From: Sediminibacterium ginsengisoli
Lineage (GTDB): Bacteria; Bacteroidota; Bacteroidia; Chitinophagales; Chitinophagaceae
Assembly (NCBI GenBank): GCA_943324415.2
Contig: CALPLN020000058.1
Coordinates: 1 to 10,361 of the forward strand
Direction of reading: 5' to 3'
Length of the DNA: 10,361 nucleotides
The notes beneath the pieces were generated by a model. It made no database searches and was not told where the DNA came from. It saw nothing but the letters and a program-made list of their open reading frames with translations. Below are positions 1 through 6,597 of this stretch, piece by piece. Position numbers and translations under genes: made by a program. The stretch's first letter is position 1; each line of letters begins with the position of its first letter.

Positions 1-421
1 AAAGCACCACTTCTGACATCAAGCTCAATAGCGCAGGAAAATTCGACTTTAAGGCGCTAGCTGATGCGGACTGGCTTGAAGTAGACAAACTGCCCCCAAG
101 AAATTCCACAGCTTCATCTAATGCTGCTTTAGATTTAGTCTTGGTGCCTCTCTTTAAAAGCTGACCAGCCATTTGAGCTACACCCGCTTTATCCCCTTCT
201 TTAAAGCCATCATAATCCAGTGCCAAAGTCGCACTGACCTGAGGCAATTTTGTATTTTTTACAACAAAGACTTGTAGGCCATTGGTCAATGTAAATTTAA
301 CTGGATCACCCACTTGAATGATAGGTGCCTTCCCTGGCAAAGGGGCTTTTGAACGATCAATTTGTTGTGCCATTGAAATCAGTGGCAACATCAATAGCGA
401 TAAATAGTATATTTTTTTCAT
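1..421 (-). CDS. M16 peptidase-like non-catalytic subunit (partial, N-terminal 140 residues)
   Basis: This is the N-terminal part of an insulinase/M16-family protein; the rest lies beyond the window start. It opens with a Sec signal peptide (MKKIYYLSLLMLPLISMAQQ), so the protein is exported to the periplasm or cell surface. The M16 N-terminal fold is recognisable from FTLTNGLQVFVV (about 43-54) and from the helix that normally carries the zinc motif. In that helix the HxxEH motif is replaced by QMAGQ (83-87), so both zinc histidines and the catalytic glutamate are missing. In bacterial two-gene M16 systems such a subunit pairs with an active partner and helps to hold substrate. The active partner is directly upstream, with a 34-base gap, which supports a heterodimer made from one transcript. 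The ATG at 421 fits the signal peptide. Identification is firm; the substrate is unknown. Confidence 0.9.
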   Translation of the reverse strand, partial: MKKIYYLSLLMLPLISMAQQIDRSKAPLPGKAPIIQVGDPVKFTLTNGLQVFVVKNTKLPQVSATLALDYDGFKEGDKAGVAQMAGQLLKRGTKTKSKAALDEAVEFLGGSLSTSSQSASASALKSNFPALLSLMSEVVL

Positions 422-455
422 AGAATTATTTTTGTTAGCGGTTACAATCGCTCAA

Positions 456-1784
456 TTATTTAGCTGCTGGTTTTTCTTTAGGAAGATAATACAATACAAC
501 ACGGTTGTCTTTATTTAGATACTTTTTTGCCACATTTAGTACATCTTCTCTTGTCACCTTATTGTATTTCTGTAATTCTGTGTTGATTAAATTAGCATCT
601 CCAAAATACACTTCGTTATTGGCTAAACTTTCCGCAATACCAGCCATGGTTGCGTTTCCTGTAACTAACTGAGTGGTGATTTGATTTTTTACTTTCTGGA
701 ACTCACGCTCTCCTACCAGTTCTGTTTTTAATTGACTGATCACACTATCCATGCTTTGTTCTAAAGTTTCAATTTTCACACCCATATTCGCAATTGCTAA
801 CGCAATAAATAAACCTTCGTCTTCATTAAAGAAAGGCACTGATTGCGCAGCTGCAGCTTGTTGTTTTTTATCCACCAATGTTTTATTCATTCTGGAAGAT
901 TCACCGCCTGATAAAATAGTAGACAATACATTGAACGCATAATATTCATCCCCGCCTTGTTTAGGCGCACGATATGCTTGAAAAACACCTGGCAATTGGA
1001 TATTGTCGTAAATCACGTCTCTTACTTCTCCACCCAATGCTGGTTCTTTAATTTGAGGTCTTGGGATGGGATTTACCCCTCTTTTAATTGGGCCAAAATA
1101 GGCTTCGATTTTTGCCTTTAGTTCAGCTTTATTAAAATCTCCTGCAATAGATAACACACAGTTATTTGGAACATAGAAGGTATTGTAAAAATTGATGAAC
1201 TCATCCAATTTTGCTGCATTCAAATGTTCCATGCTTCCTATCGGCGCCCATTGATAAGGGTGTACTTTATAAGCACGCTTTAAGACTTCTGTTAAAAACG
1301 AACCATAAGGGCGATTGTCTACACGTTGACGCTTTTCTTCTTTCACCACTTCGCGTTGGGTGTTGACACCTACTTGTTCGATTTTAGCATGCATCATGCG
1401 CTCACTTTCCAACCACAAACCCAATTCAACCTGATTAGAAGGCAATAACTCATAATAGAATGTACGATCTTGAGAAGTATTTGCATTCAATGCACCACCC
1501 GCATTGGTGATGTATTTATCAAATTCCCCTCTTTTAATATTTTCAGAACCTTCAAATAATAAATGTTCGAAAAAATGCGCGAATCCAGTTCTCGCAGTGT
1601 CCTCGTTTTTTGAACCTACATGATATAAGGCAGTAACTGCCACCACTGGTGCCGAATGGTCTTCATGTAAAATAACTTTTAACCCATTGGGTAAAGTATA
1701 TTTTTCAAATTGAATAGCTTGTTGCGCAGAGGCTACTTGAAAAAATAGTAGACCGCAAAAAGCCATGCCTAATTGAATACGCAT
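456..1784 (-). CDS. secreted M16-family zinc metallopeptidase (catalytic subunit)
   Basis: A 442-residue insulinase/mitochondrial-processing-peptidase-type protease. Residues 1-21 form a signal peptide ending VASAQ, so it acts outside the cytoplasm. Sequence from about 27 (YTLPNGLKVILHEDHSAPVV) is the standard M16 N-terminal strand region. The inverted zinc motif HFFEH is intact at 70-74 (ligands H70 and H74, general base E73). The distal glutamate ligand is most likely E150 in REVVKEEKR. The second, inactive M16 domain follows (about 215-430) with GGESSRMNKTLV near 290. The length is typical for a single-chain, two-domain bacterial M16 subunit. The downstream gene encodes the zinc-site-less partner. 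The 116 bases upstream of the start separate this pair from miaA, and a weak -7-like box (TACTTTTT) lies 22 bases before the ATG. The family degrades peptides or small proteins; the substrate cannot be read from sequence. Confidence 0.95.
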   Translation of the reverse strand: MRIQLGMAFCGLLFFQVASAQQAIQFEKYTLPNGLKVILHEDHSAPVVAVTALYHVGSKNEDTARTGFAHFFEHLLFEGSENIKRGEFDKYITNAGGALNANTSQDRTFYYELLPSNQVELGLWLESERMMHAKIEQVGVNTQREVVKEEKRQRVDNRPYGSFLTEVLKRAYKVHPYQWAPIGSMEHLNAAKLDEFINFYNTFYVPNNCVLSIAGDFNKAELKAKIEAYFGPIKRGVNPIPRPQIKEPALGGEVRDVIYDNIQLPGVFQAYRAPKQGGDEYYAFNVLSTILSGGESSRMNKTLVDKKQQAAAAQSVPFFNEDEGLFIALAIANMGVKIETLEQSMDSVISQLKTELVGEREFQKVKNQITTQLVTGNATMAGIAESLANNEVYFGDANLINTELQKYNKVTREDVLNVAKKYLNKDNRVVLYYLPKEKPAAK

Positions 1785-1806
1785 ATGATTTGATGTTTAA
1801 TTGTTT

Positions 1807-1814
1807 AAAAAGTA
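1807..1814 (-). promoter_or_regulatory. possible -7 box for the M16 peptidase pair
   Basis: On the minus strand this reads TACTTTTT, one base off the Bacteroidota -7 consensus TAnnTTTG, and lies 22 bases before the ATG at 1784. A TTTG that could serve as a -33 element sits at 1833-1830, with a spacer of about 15 bases, which is shorter than usual. The 116-base gap after miaA makes an independent promoter reasonable, but the match is weak. Confidence 0.3.
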
Positions 1815-1900
1815 AATTTAAGAAAAAATCAAAGGGGATGGATACGTATTTATACTTAATTGTGGCTTAATATCGTAATTGGTAAAACATAGAATCTAGC

Positions 1901-2761
1901 CTATGTCCATTGAATATCGACCTCCTTTTTAAACCAGGTCATTTGCCTTTTGGCATAATGCCTTGTATGCTGCTGAATGGCTTGAATTGCAGCCTCCTTT
2001 GATTGATTCCCTTCAAAATAGGGCAACCATTCCTGGTATCCAACCGTCTGCAAGGCATTTAAATGAAATTGAGGAAGCAGGGTCTTGACCTCTTCTTCCA
2101 GCCCAGCATCCACCATTTGCAGCACCCTTTGATTGATGCGATCATACAATTGCTCCCTAGGCAGCTCAAGCCCCATTTTTTGAATATTAAATGGCCTTGT
2201 CTTTTTTTGTTGCTGTTGAAAGTCAAGTATGGACTGTCCCGTTCCAATCACCACTTCCAAAGCCCTAGCCAATCTTTGTGTATTTTGCTGTTCCCCTTGA
2301 TTTGCGATTGCCCAATAAGCAGGGTCTAATTTTTGTATTTGCGTTTGTAACCAATCCATCCCATTGAGCGATAGCGCTTCTTGAATTTGTAGGCGTATCG
2401 CAGGATCAATCGACGGAATTTGATCCATCCCTTCTACAAATGCTTTTATATATAAGCCGGTGCCCCCCACCATCACGACCGATCCATATTGCGCAAGCAA
2501 TGTCTCCGTTTTCGCCAAAGCATATTGTTCGAATACGCCTGCATTGACAGTCTCTTGAATAGAATGACTTGCAATAAAATGATGGGGTACTGCGGCAAGT
2601 TCTTCGGGTGATGGTCTTGCCACACCTATATTTAATTCTTGATAACACTGTCTAGCGTCTGCAGAAATAATTTCCGTCTTAAGTTTTTGCGCTAATTCAA
2701 TGGCGTATTTTGTTTTACCCACTGCTGTAGGACCAACAACGATATAGACGGTAGGTGTCAA
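1901..2761 (-). CDS. miaA: tRNA dimethylallyltransferase (MiaA)
   Basis: Transfers a dimethylallyl group from DMAPP to N6 of adenosine 37 in tRNAs that read codons starting with U, giving i6A. It is a cytoplasmic enzyme. Visible motifs are the P-loop GPTAVGKT (10-17), the catalytic aspartate D35 in SADARQCY, the VGGTGLY loop (98-104) with catalytic T101, the RLARALEV helix (163-170), GYQEW (241-245), and the C-terminal KRQMTWF (271-277). The length, 286 residues, is slightly under the usual 300 or so, with nothing essential missing. The start is unusual: no ATG is available before the P-loop, and the best candidate is TTG at 2761, which places the P-loop nine residues in, as is normal. ATT codons lie directly upstream. 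It follows the pRiA4b-like gene by 18 bases and probably shares its transcript. Confidence 0.97.
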   Translation of the reverse strand: MTPTVYIVVGPTAVGKTKYAIELAQKLKTEIISADARQCYQELNIGVARPSPEELAAVPHHFIASHSIQETVNAGVFEQYALAKTETLLAQYGSVVMVGGTGLYIKAFVEGMDQIPSIDPAIRLQIQEALSLNGMDWLQTQIQKLDPAYWAIANQGEQQNTQRLARALEVVIGTGQSILDFQQQQKKTRPFNIQKMGLELPREQLYDRINQRVLQMVDAGLEEEVKTLLPQFHLNALQTVGYQEWLPYFEGNQSKEAAIQAIQQHTRHYAKRQMTWFKKEVDIQWT

Positions 2762-2779
2762 AATAATGGTATTGTGAAA

Positions 2780-3421
2780 TTAATAAGCTTCCGAGCTATC
2801 ATCAAACATGCCGCCGGCATCATCGCTTTCTGAGGCATCTGTATCTTCTTCCTCCTCCTCGTCAGAGCTGTCGTCACCATCCTCTAAATCGCCATTGGAT
2901 GCATGCACATGTTCCCCTTCTTCCCCAAATCCGTCCTGCGCTTCTGTTAAATCATACTTTTCTTCAATGTCTGTGAAATTAGGACCTAGTATACCTTTGG
3001 TGCCATATTGCATCGGTCCAACACCTTCAATTCTTGAAACCATTGGATAAGTCAATTCCATATCTGCATCTGCATTTTTAATGACTTGAATCAATTGAAT
3101 TAAAAAAGTCCAAGACTTTGCAAAATCATATACGTATACAAACTGCTGGTTGGTATCCAAGATCTCCGAGCCAATCGCCACTTCGTCCATCATCAATGGT
3201 GGCACCACATAATTTTTTTCGTAAACTGCTTTACTAATTTCTCTACCTCTCTGCCATTTTTCATTACTTCTAAAGAAGGTTGCATCATGTTTTTCATCAA
3301 ACTCAAATGCCTTTAGAATAATCTGATGTAAATCAAAAAAATGTTGTGTATGCTTCACCATTACATCTCTATAAATTGCATCATCTTCTTCCCAAGAAAT
3401 TCTAAACTTTAAAATGGCCAT
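2780..3421 (-). CDS. plasmid pRiA4b ORF-3-like family protein with acidic C-terminal tail
   Basis: A 213-residue protein of the pRiA4b ORF-3 family, also annotated as IS1096 passenger TnpR-like; no biochemical role is established for this family as far as I know. Family hallmarks are the N-terminal strand KFRISWEEDDAIYRDVMV (5-22), LHQIILKAFEFDEKHDATFF (31-50) and the YVYDFAKSWTFLI strand (96-108), which matches the usual Y-x-YDFGD-x-W. The glycine/cysteine-rich PPED-type segment of many members is replaced by EGVGPMQYG (132-140). From about residue 156 the chain turns into a disordered acidic tail: 22 of the last 47 residues are Asp or Glu and there is no Lys or Arg after K155. Despite the family's name, nothing around it looks mobile. 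It sits between cca (55 bases upstream) and miaA (18 bases downstream), so a cellular role in that operon is more likely than transposition. Confidence 0.85.
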   Translation of the reverse strand: MAILKFRISWEEDDAIYRDVMVKHTQHFFDLHQIILKAFEFDEKHDATFFRSNEKWQRGREISKAVYEKNYVVPPLMMDEVAIGSEILDTNQQFVYVYDFAKSWTFLIQLIQVIKNADADMELTYPMVSRIEGVGPMQYGTKGILGPNFTDIEEKYDLTEAQDGFGEEGEHVHASNGDLEDGDDSSDEEEEEDTDASESDDAGGMFDDSSEAY

Positions 3422-3476
3422 TTTGGTGATTTTGAAATGCTAAATTAGTATTTATTAACTTGATTTAATGCATTTT

Positions 3477-4895
3477 TTATGCATTGGGATATAATCCGAT
3501 TTTTGCAGCTTCTATCAACATGAATTGATATGCTGCATCATAATCATTGGAGATAATTCCATCTAAAATCGCTTCACGAATGGCATCTTTAATTAACCCA
3601 ACTTGTTTAGAAGGGGCAATGTTAAATAGCTGCATGATCATCTCCCCTGTGATAGGAGGCTGCCAATTTCGCATTTGATCTTTTTCCTCCACTTCGATGA
3701 TCCTTGCTTTGACCATTTCAAAACCTTGTAAATATCTTTTAACCTTTAATTTATTCTTGCTGGTGATATCTGCAGCACACAATAACATTAAAGATTCAAT
3801 GTCTTCTCCGGCATCAAATAACAATCTTCTTATAGCGCTATCGGTTACATTTTCCTTTGTTAAAGAAATGGGACGTAAATGCAGCGCAACCAATTTTTGC
3901 ACCAATTTCATGTGTTCATTTAATGGCAACTTCAATTGTGTAAATATTTTAGGCACCATCCTTGCACCTACCACTTCATGTCCATGAAAAGTCCAACCAA
4001 AACCAGGTTCAAATCTTTTTGTATTTGGCTTGGCAATATCATGTAATAAGGCTGCCCATCTTAACCATACATCACTCGTATGCTCCGATATATTATCCAG
4101 CACTTGTAATGTATGTGAAAAATTATCTTTATGCCCAATTCCATCTAGGGTTTCAGCGCCTTCCAATTTTAATAGAACAGGAAAAATCTGTGCCAATAAA
4201 CCTGCATCTCTTAGTAAATACCAGCCTTTAGAGGGCTGCTTACTATTCATTATTTTCTGAAGCTCATCCGTGATTCTTTCTTGAGACACTATCTTAATTC
4301 GATCTGCCATTTGCTGAATCGCTTTGAAGGTGGTTTCCGCTATTACAAAATCCAATTGTGTGGCAAAACGAATTGCCCTCATCATTCTTAAAGGATCATC
4401 ATCAAAGGTTTGCTCTGGCGCCAATGGGGTACGAATAATTTTTAATTCCAAATCAGCCAACCCATTAAAAGGATCTAGAAGCGCACCAAAATTTTCTGCA
4501 CTTAAATCTATTGCCATTGCATTGATCGTAAAATCTCTCCTATTCTGATCATCTATCAATGTACCTGGAACTACTTTTGGATTTCTACTTTCTCTGACAT
4601 ACGACTCCTTTCTTGCACCTACAAATTCAATTTCAATATCCGTGAGTTTTACCTGCGCCGTACCATAGGTTTTAAAAAGTGAAACAGCAGGTTTGGGCGT
4701 AAATTGATTGGCAAATGTGGTTGCCAATTGTAAACCATCACCAATACAAACAATATCGATGTCTTTCGTATTTCGACCTAAGATTTTGTCACGCACAAAT
4801 CCACCTACCGCATAGGCAGGTATTCCTAGTTTCGCTGCAGCTTCACCTGCAGTGGCTAAAAGTTCTTTTTCTTTTGCTGTTAGTTCAATTGACAT
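3477..4895 (-). CDS. cca: CCA tRNA nucleotidyltransferase / poly(A) polymerase family, with HD domain
   Basis: A 472-residue class II nucleotidyltransferase of the Cca/PcnB family that most likely adds or repairs the 3' CCA end of tRNAs. The head domain has GGFVRD (31-36), the metal-binding D45-I-D47, and RRDFTINAM (119-127). The base-selecting neck motif is DDDPLRMMRAIRFA (165-178). A C-terminal HD phosphohydrolase-type domain follows, with H261, the H285-D286 pair in AALLHDIAKP and HGHEVVGA (304-311). The start at 4895 is chosen because it begins the conserved N-terminus (MSIELTAKEK), lies just after a -7 box, and leaves 13 bases after the upstream glycosyltransferase. An in-frame ATG at 4970 would add 25 residues of no recognisable family sequence and overlap the upstream gene by 62 bases. 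A poly(A) polymerase or A-adding specialisation cannot be excluded from motifs alone. Confidence 0.95.
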   Translation of the reverse strand: MSIELTAKEKELLATAGEAAAKLGIPAYAVGGFVRDKILGRNTKDIDIVCIGDGLQLATTFANQFTPKPAVSLFKTYGTAQVKLTDIEIEFVGARKESYVRESRNPKVVPGTLIDDQNRRDFTINAMAIDLSAENFGALLDPFNGLADLELKIIRTPLAPEQTFDDDPLRMMRAIRFATQLDFVIAETTFKAIQQMADRIKIVSQERITDELQKIMNSKQPSKGWYLLRDAGLLAQIFPVLLKLEGAETLDGIGHKDNFSHTLQVLDNISEHTSDVWLRWAALLHDIAKPNTKRFEPGFGWTFHGHEVVGARMVPKIFTQLKLPLNEHMKLVQKLVALHLRPISLTKENVTDSAIRRLLFDAGEDIESLMLLCAADITSKNKLKVKRYLQGFEMVKARIIEVEEKDQMRNWQPPITGEMIMQLFNIAPSKQVGLIKDAIREAILDGIISNDYDAAYQFMLIEAAKIGLYPNA

Positions 4896-4900
4896 CAGTG

Positions 4901-4908
4901 CAAAAGTA
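4901..4908 (-). promoter_or_regulatory. -7 promoter box directly before cca
   Basis: The minus strand reads TACTTTTG, an exact fit to the Bacteroidota -7 consensus TAnnTTTG. It fills most of the 13 bases between the glycosyltransferase stop (4911-4909) and the cca ATG (4895), and ends five bases before that ATG. Transcripts from it would start at or next to the start codon. I see no convincing -33 TTG element upstream, so strength is uncertain. Confidence 0.5.
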
Positions 4909-5925
4909 CTAATCTTGTAGCACTTGTTGGAGTGGTTGATAGATTTGTTCCAATGTGATTGTTTCAGCACAATTAAAATGCTTTAATGGACATTGTTTTT
5001 TACCGTGCAAACCACATGGCCTACAGGACAATACCTGTTTTGTCTCAATAATAAATGACTTAGTTGACAAAGGACCGTAGCCAAAATCTGGCACAGTCGA
5101 ACAATAGATGGCCGCAACTGGTGCATTGACTGAAGAGGCAAAATGCATGGGCGCTGAATCATTGACATAATTTAGGATCGCTTTTTTTTGGAGTGCTGCT
5201 GAGGCTAGAAAAGAAAGCCTCCCTGCCATATTCACTAAGTTTGGCCTTTGAACAGATTGGATGATTTGATCATTCAATGACTTATCACCAGGACCTCCCA
5301 ATAAATAAATGGGGCCATCAAAAGGTATTGCATTCAATAGTTTAATCCATTGATGCAATGGAAATTGTTTGGTAAACCAAACCGAAGCAGGTGCCATACA
5401 CAAATAAGGCTGAGCTTGATAAGACTCAACTGCTTTTTCATCTTCTGCAGATGGATACAAAACAGGTTTGGCATTCGGCAATACGCCTAAAGGAGCCAAT
5501 AAAGCATGATTTCTTTCAATTTCATGCAAACCATTGCCTACGGATTGATGCTTGATTTGATCTGAAAAAAGAAAAGAAATAGGATTTTTATCGAACCCGA
5601 TTTTCTTTTTAGCGCCTGATAGTGCCGTCCATAAGCCTGTGGCAGCATAACGTTGAACATTGATGACTGCATCGAATTTATTTTTTCTAATTGCCATAAG
5701 CAGCTGCAACCAATGTCCATATTTATTTTGTTGTTTGTCCCATACCATTACTTGGTCAAGGTAAGGATGGCCTTTAAATAAAGCCTCATTCCCTTTTCTA
5801 ACTAAAATTGAAATTCTTGCATCCGTATTTGCTTGGTGCAAAGACTCCAACATGGCCGTTGCTAAAACAACATCTCCAATAAATGCGGTCTGAATGACTA
5901 ATATTTTTTGTGGCATTGAATTCAT
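4909..5925 (-). CDS. glycosyltransferase family 9 protein (heptosyltransferase-like)
   Basis: A 338-residue GT-B fold glycosyltransferase of family 9, related to the ADP-heptose:LPS heptosyltransferases that build the inner core of lipopolysaccharide at the cytoplasmic face of the inner membrane. The N-terminal domain starts with ILVIQTAFIGDVVLATAML (8-26), carrying the GD motif (G17, D18). The C-terminal nucleotide-sugar domain shows MAPASVWFTKQFPLHQW (177-193), IYLLGGPGD (206-214), the NDSAPMHFAS segment (255-264) and VPDFGYGP (278-285). A conserved cysteine cluster follows at C301, C304, C312 and C319, typical of many GT9 proteins. Its start codon follows the tsaC stop without a gap (TAAATG), so translation is probably coupled; ATG at 5916 (residue 4) is an alternative start. 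Sugar and acceptor specificity cannot be told from the sequence. Confidence 0.9.
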   Translation of the reverse strand: MNSMPQKILVIQTAFIGDVVLATAMLESLHQANTDARISILVRKGNEALFKGHPYLDQVMVWDKQQNKYGHWLQLLMAIRKNKFDAVINVQRYAATGLWTALSGAKKKIGFDKNPISFLFSDQIKHQSVGNGLHEIERNHALLAPLGVLPNAKPVLYPSAEDEKAVESYQAQPYLCMAPASVWFTKQFPLHQWIKLLNAIPFDGPIYLLGGPGDKSLNDQIIQSVQRPNLVNMAGRLSFLASAALQKKAILNYVNDSAPMHFASSVNAPVAAIYCSTVPDFGYGPLSTKSFIIETKQVLSCRPCGLHGKKQCPLKHFNCAETITLEQIYQPLQQVLQD

Positions 5926-6495
5926 TTAGGGACGAATAACAATTAATTGATCTTGTTCCCATTTCACAATAGCAGAAGGTTGTTTTAATGCAGTATCCTC
6001 CTGCTCCGATCTCACTACATAGCTTACACCTTCAATGATATCCAAAGAAATATCTTTAAAACACATCGGAGTTGGAAGGCCAGATACATTGGCAGAAGTG
6101 CTTACAATTGGCTTGCCAAAAGCTTTCATTAATTGTTGCGCGAAATTTGATTTACAAATTCTTATGGCAATAGTCCCGTCCTCTGCAATTAAATTAGGTG
6201 CTAAATTTTTTGCATGATTATAAATCACAGTCGTGGGCTTTGTAATTCCTTTAATATAATCTGCCACTTTAGGCGTTGGTTCTGCTACATAATCCAGAAT
6301 CCATTGTTCATCTGGAACTAGCACGATCATTGCTTTCGTATCCGCTCTTTTTTTGAGTGCATACACTTTTGCCACAGCAATTGGATTGGTTGCATCACAA
6401 CCGATTCCCCAAACGGTATCAGTAGGATACAGCATGATTGCACCTTTTTTTAAGGCGTCTAAAGCACAAGCAATATCTTCTTCCATTAAAAACAT
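5926..6495 (-). CDS. tsaC: L-threonylcarbamoyladenylate synthase (TsaC/Sua5/YwlC family)
   Basis: Makes threonylcarbamoyl-AMP from threonine, bicarbonate and ATP, the first step toward t6A at position 37 of ANN-decoding tRNAs. It is a cytoplasmic enzyme. The YrdC-fold motifs are all present: YPTDTVWGIGCDA (23-35), YALKKRADTKAMIVLV (45-60), the IRICKSNFAQQLM region (111-123), IVSTSANVSG (130-139) and PSAIV (173-177). At 189 residues it is the short TsaC form, without the extra Sua5 C-terminal domain. Start choice is between ATG 6495 and ATG 6486 (residue 4); both keep the whole domain. It is the first gene of the leftward block and is divergent from dapD, with 102 bases between them. A -7-like box lies four bases before the ATG at 6495. 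Confidence 0.95.
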   Translation of the reverse strand: MFLMEEDIACALDALKKGAIMLYPTDTVWGIGCDATNPIAVAKVYALKKRADTKAMIVLVPDEQWILDYVAEPTPKVADYIKGITKPTTVIYNHAKNLAPNLIAEDGTIAIRICKSNFAQQLMKAFGKPIVSTSANVSGLPTPMCFKDISLDIIEGVSYVVRSEQEDTALKQPSAIVKWEQDQLIVIRP

Positions 6496-6499
6496 ATTG

Positions 6500-6507
6500 C
6501 AAATTAA
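6500..6507 (-). promoter_or_regulatory. candidate -7 box for the tsaC-led operon
   Basis: The minus strand reads TTAATTTG, one mismatch to TAnnTTTG at position 2, ending four bases before the tsaC ATG at 6495. It has the same placement as the exact boxes in front of cca and of the gene at 8598. Because tsaC is the first leftward gene in a divergent 102-base spacer, a promoter must exist here; this is the best candidate, and no clear -33 element is seen. Confidence 0.4.
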
Positions 6508-6574
6508 TCATTAAGGGTTAAATCGAGTCACTTGAATGTGTAAAAGAAAGGAATAAAGTATATTCATCAACTTG

Positions 6575-6582
6575 TATTTTTG
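6575..6582 (+). promoter_or_regulatory. -7 promoter box for dapD
   Basis: TATTTTTG is an exact match to the Bacteroidota -7 consensus TAnnTTTG, 15 bases before the dapD ATG at 6598. It explains why the in-frame TTG at 6580 should not be taken as the start codon: that TTG is the end of the promoter box. No clear -33 TTG is present at the expected distance. Confidence 0.55.
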
Positions 6583-6597
6583 CCAAAACTGAATAAA

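Noticed and set aside
1785..1900. Possible terminator or small RNA between miaA and the M16 pair
   Set aside because: No GC-containing stem with a T tract is visible; only short weak repeats are present.
2808..3050. Serine-rich plus-strand open frame opposite the pRiA4b-like gene
   Set aside because: It is the antisense reading of the Asp/Glu-coding tail, which gives Ser-rich low-complexity sequence automatically.
2780..3421. Possible insertion sequence, because the family is linked by name to IS1096 and a plasmid
   Set aside because: No transposase, terminal inverted repeats or target duplications are visible, and the gene is embedded among housekeeping genes.
3467..3485. Inverted repeat AATGCAT / ATGCATT with a 5-base loop at the cca stop codon
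   Set aside because: The stem is short and AT-rich, and on the minus strand it is not followed by a T tract, so I do not call it a terminator.
4896..4970. Longer cca reading frame starting at ATG 4970
   Set aside because: The extra 25 residues do not look like the family's N-terminus, overlap the upstream gene by 62 bases, and include the -7 box; the ATG at 4895 fits better.
6580..6597. dapD start at TTG 6580
   Set aside because: The TTG is the end of the exact -7 box TATTTTTG; the ATG at 6598 gives the normal 270-residue protein.
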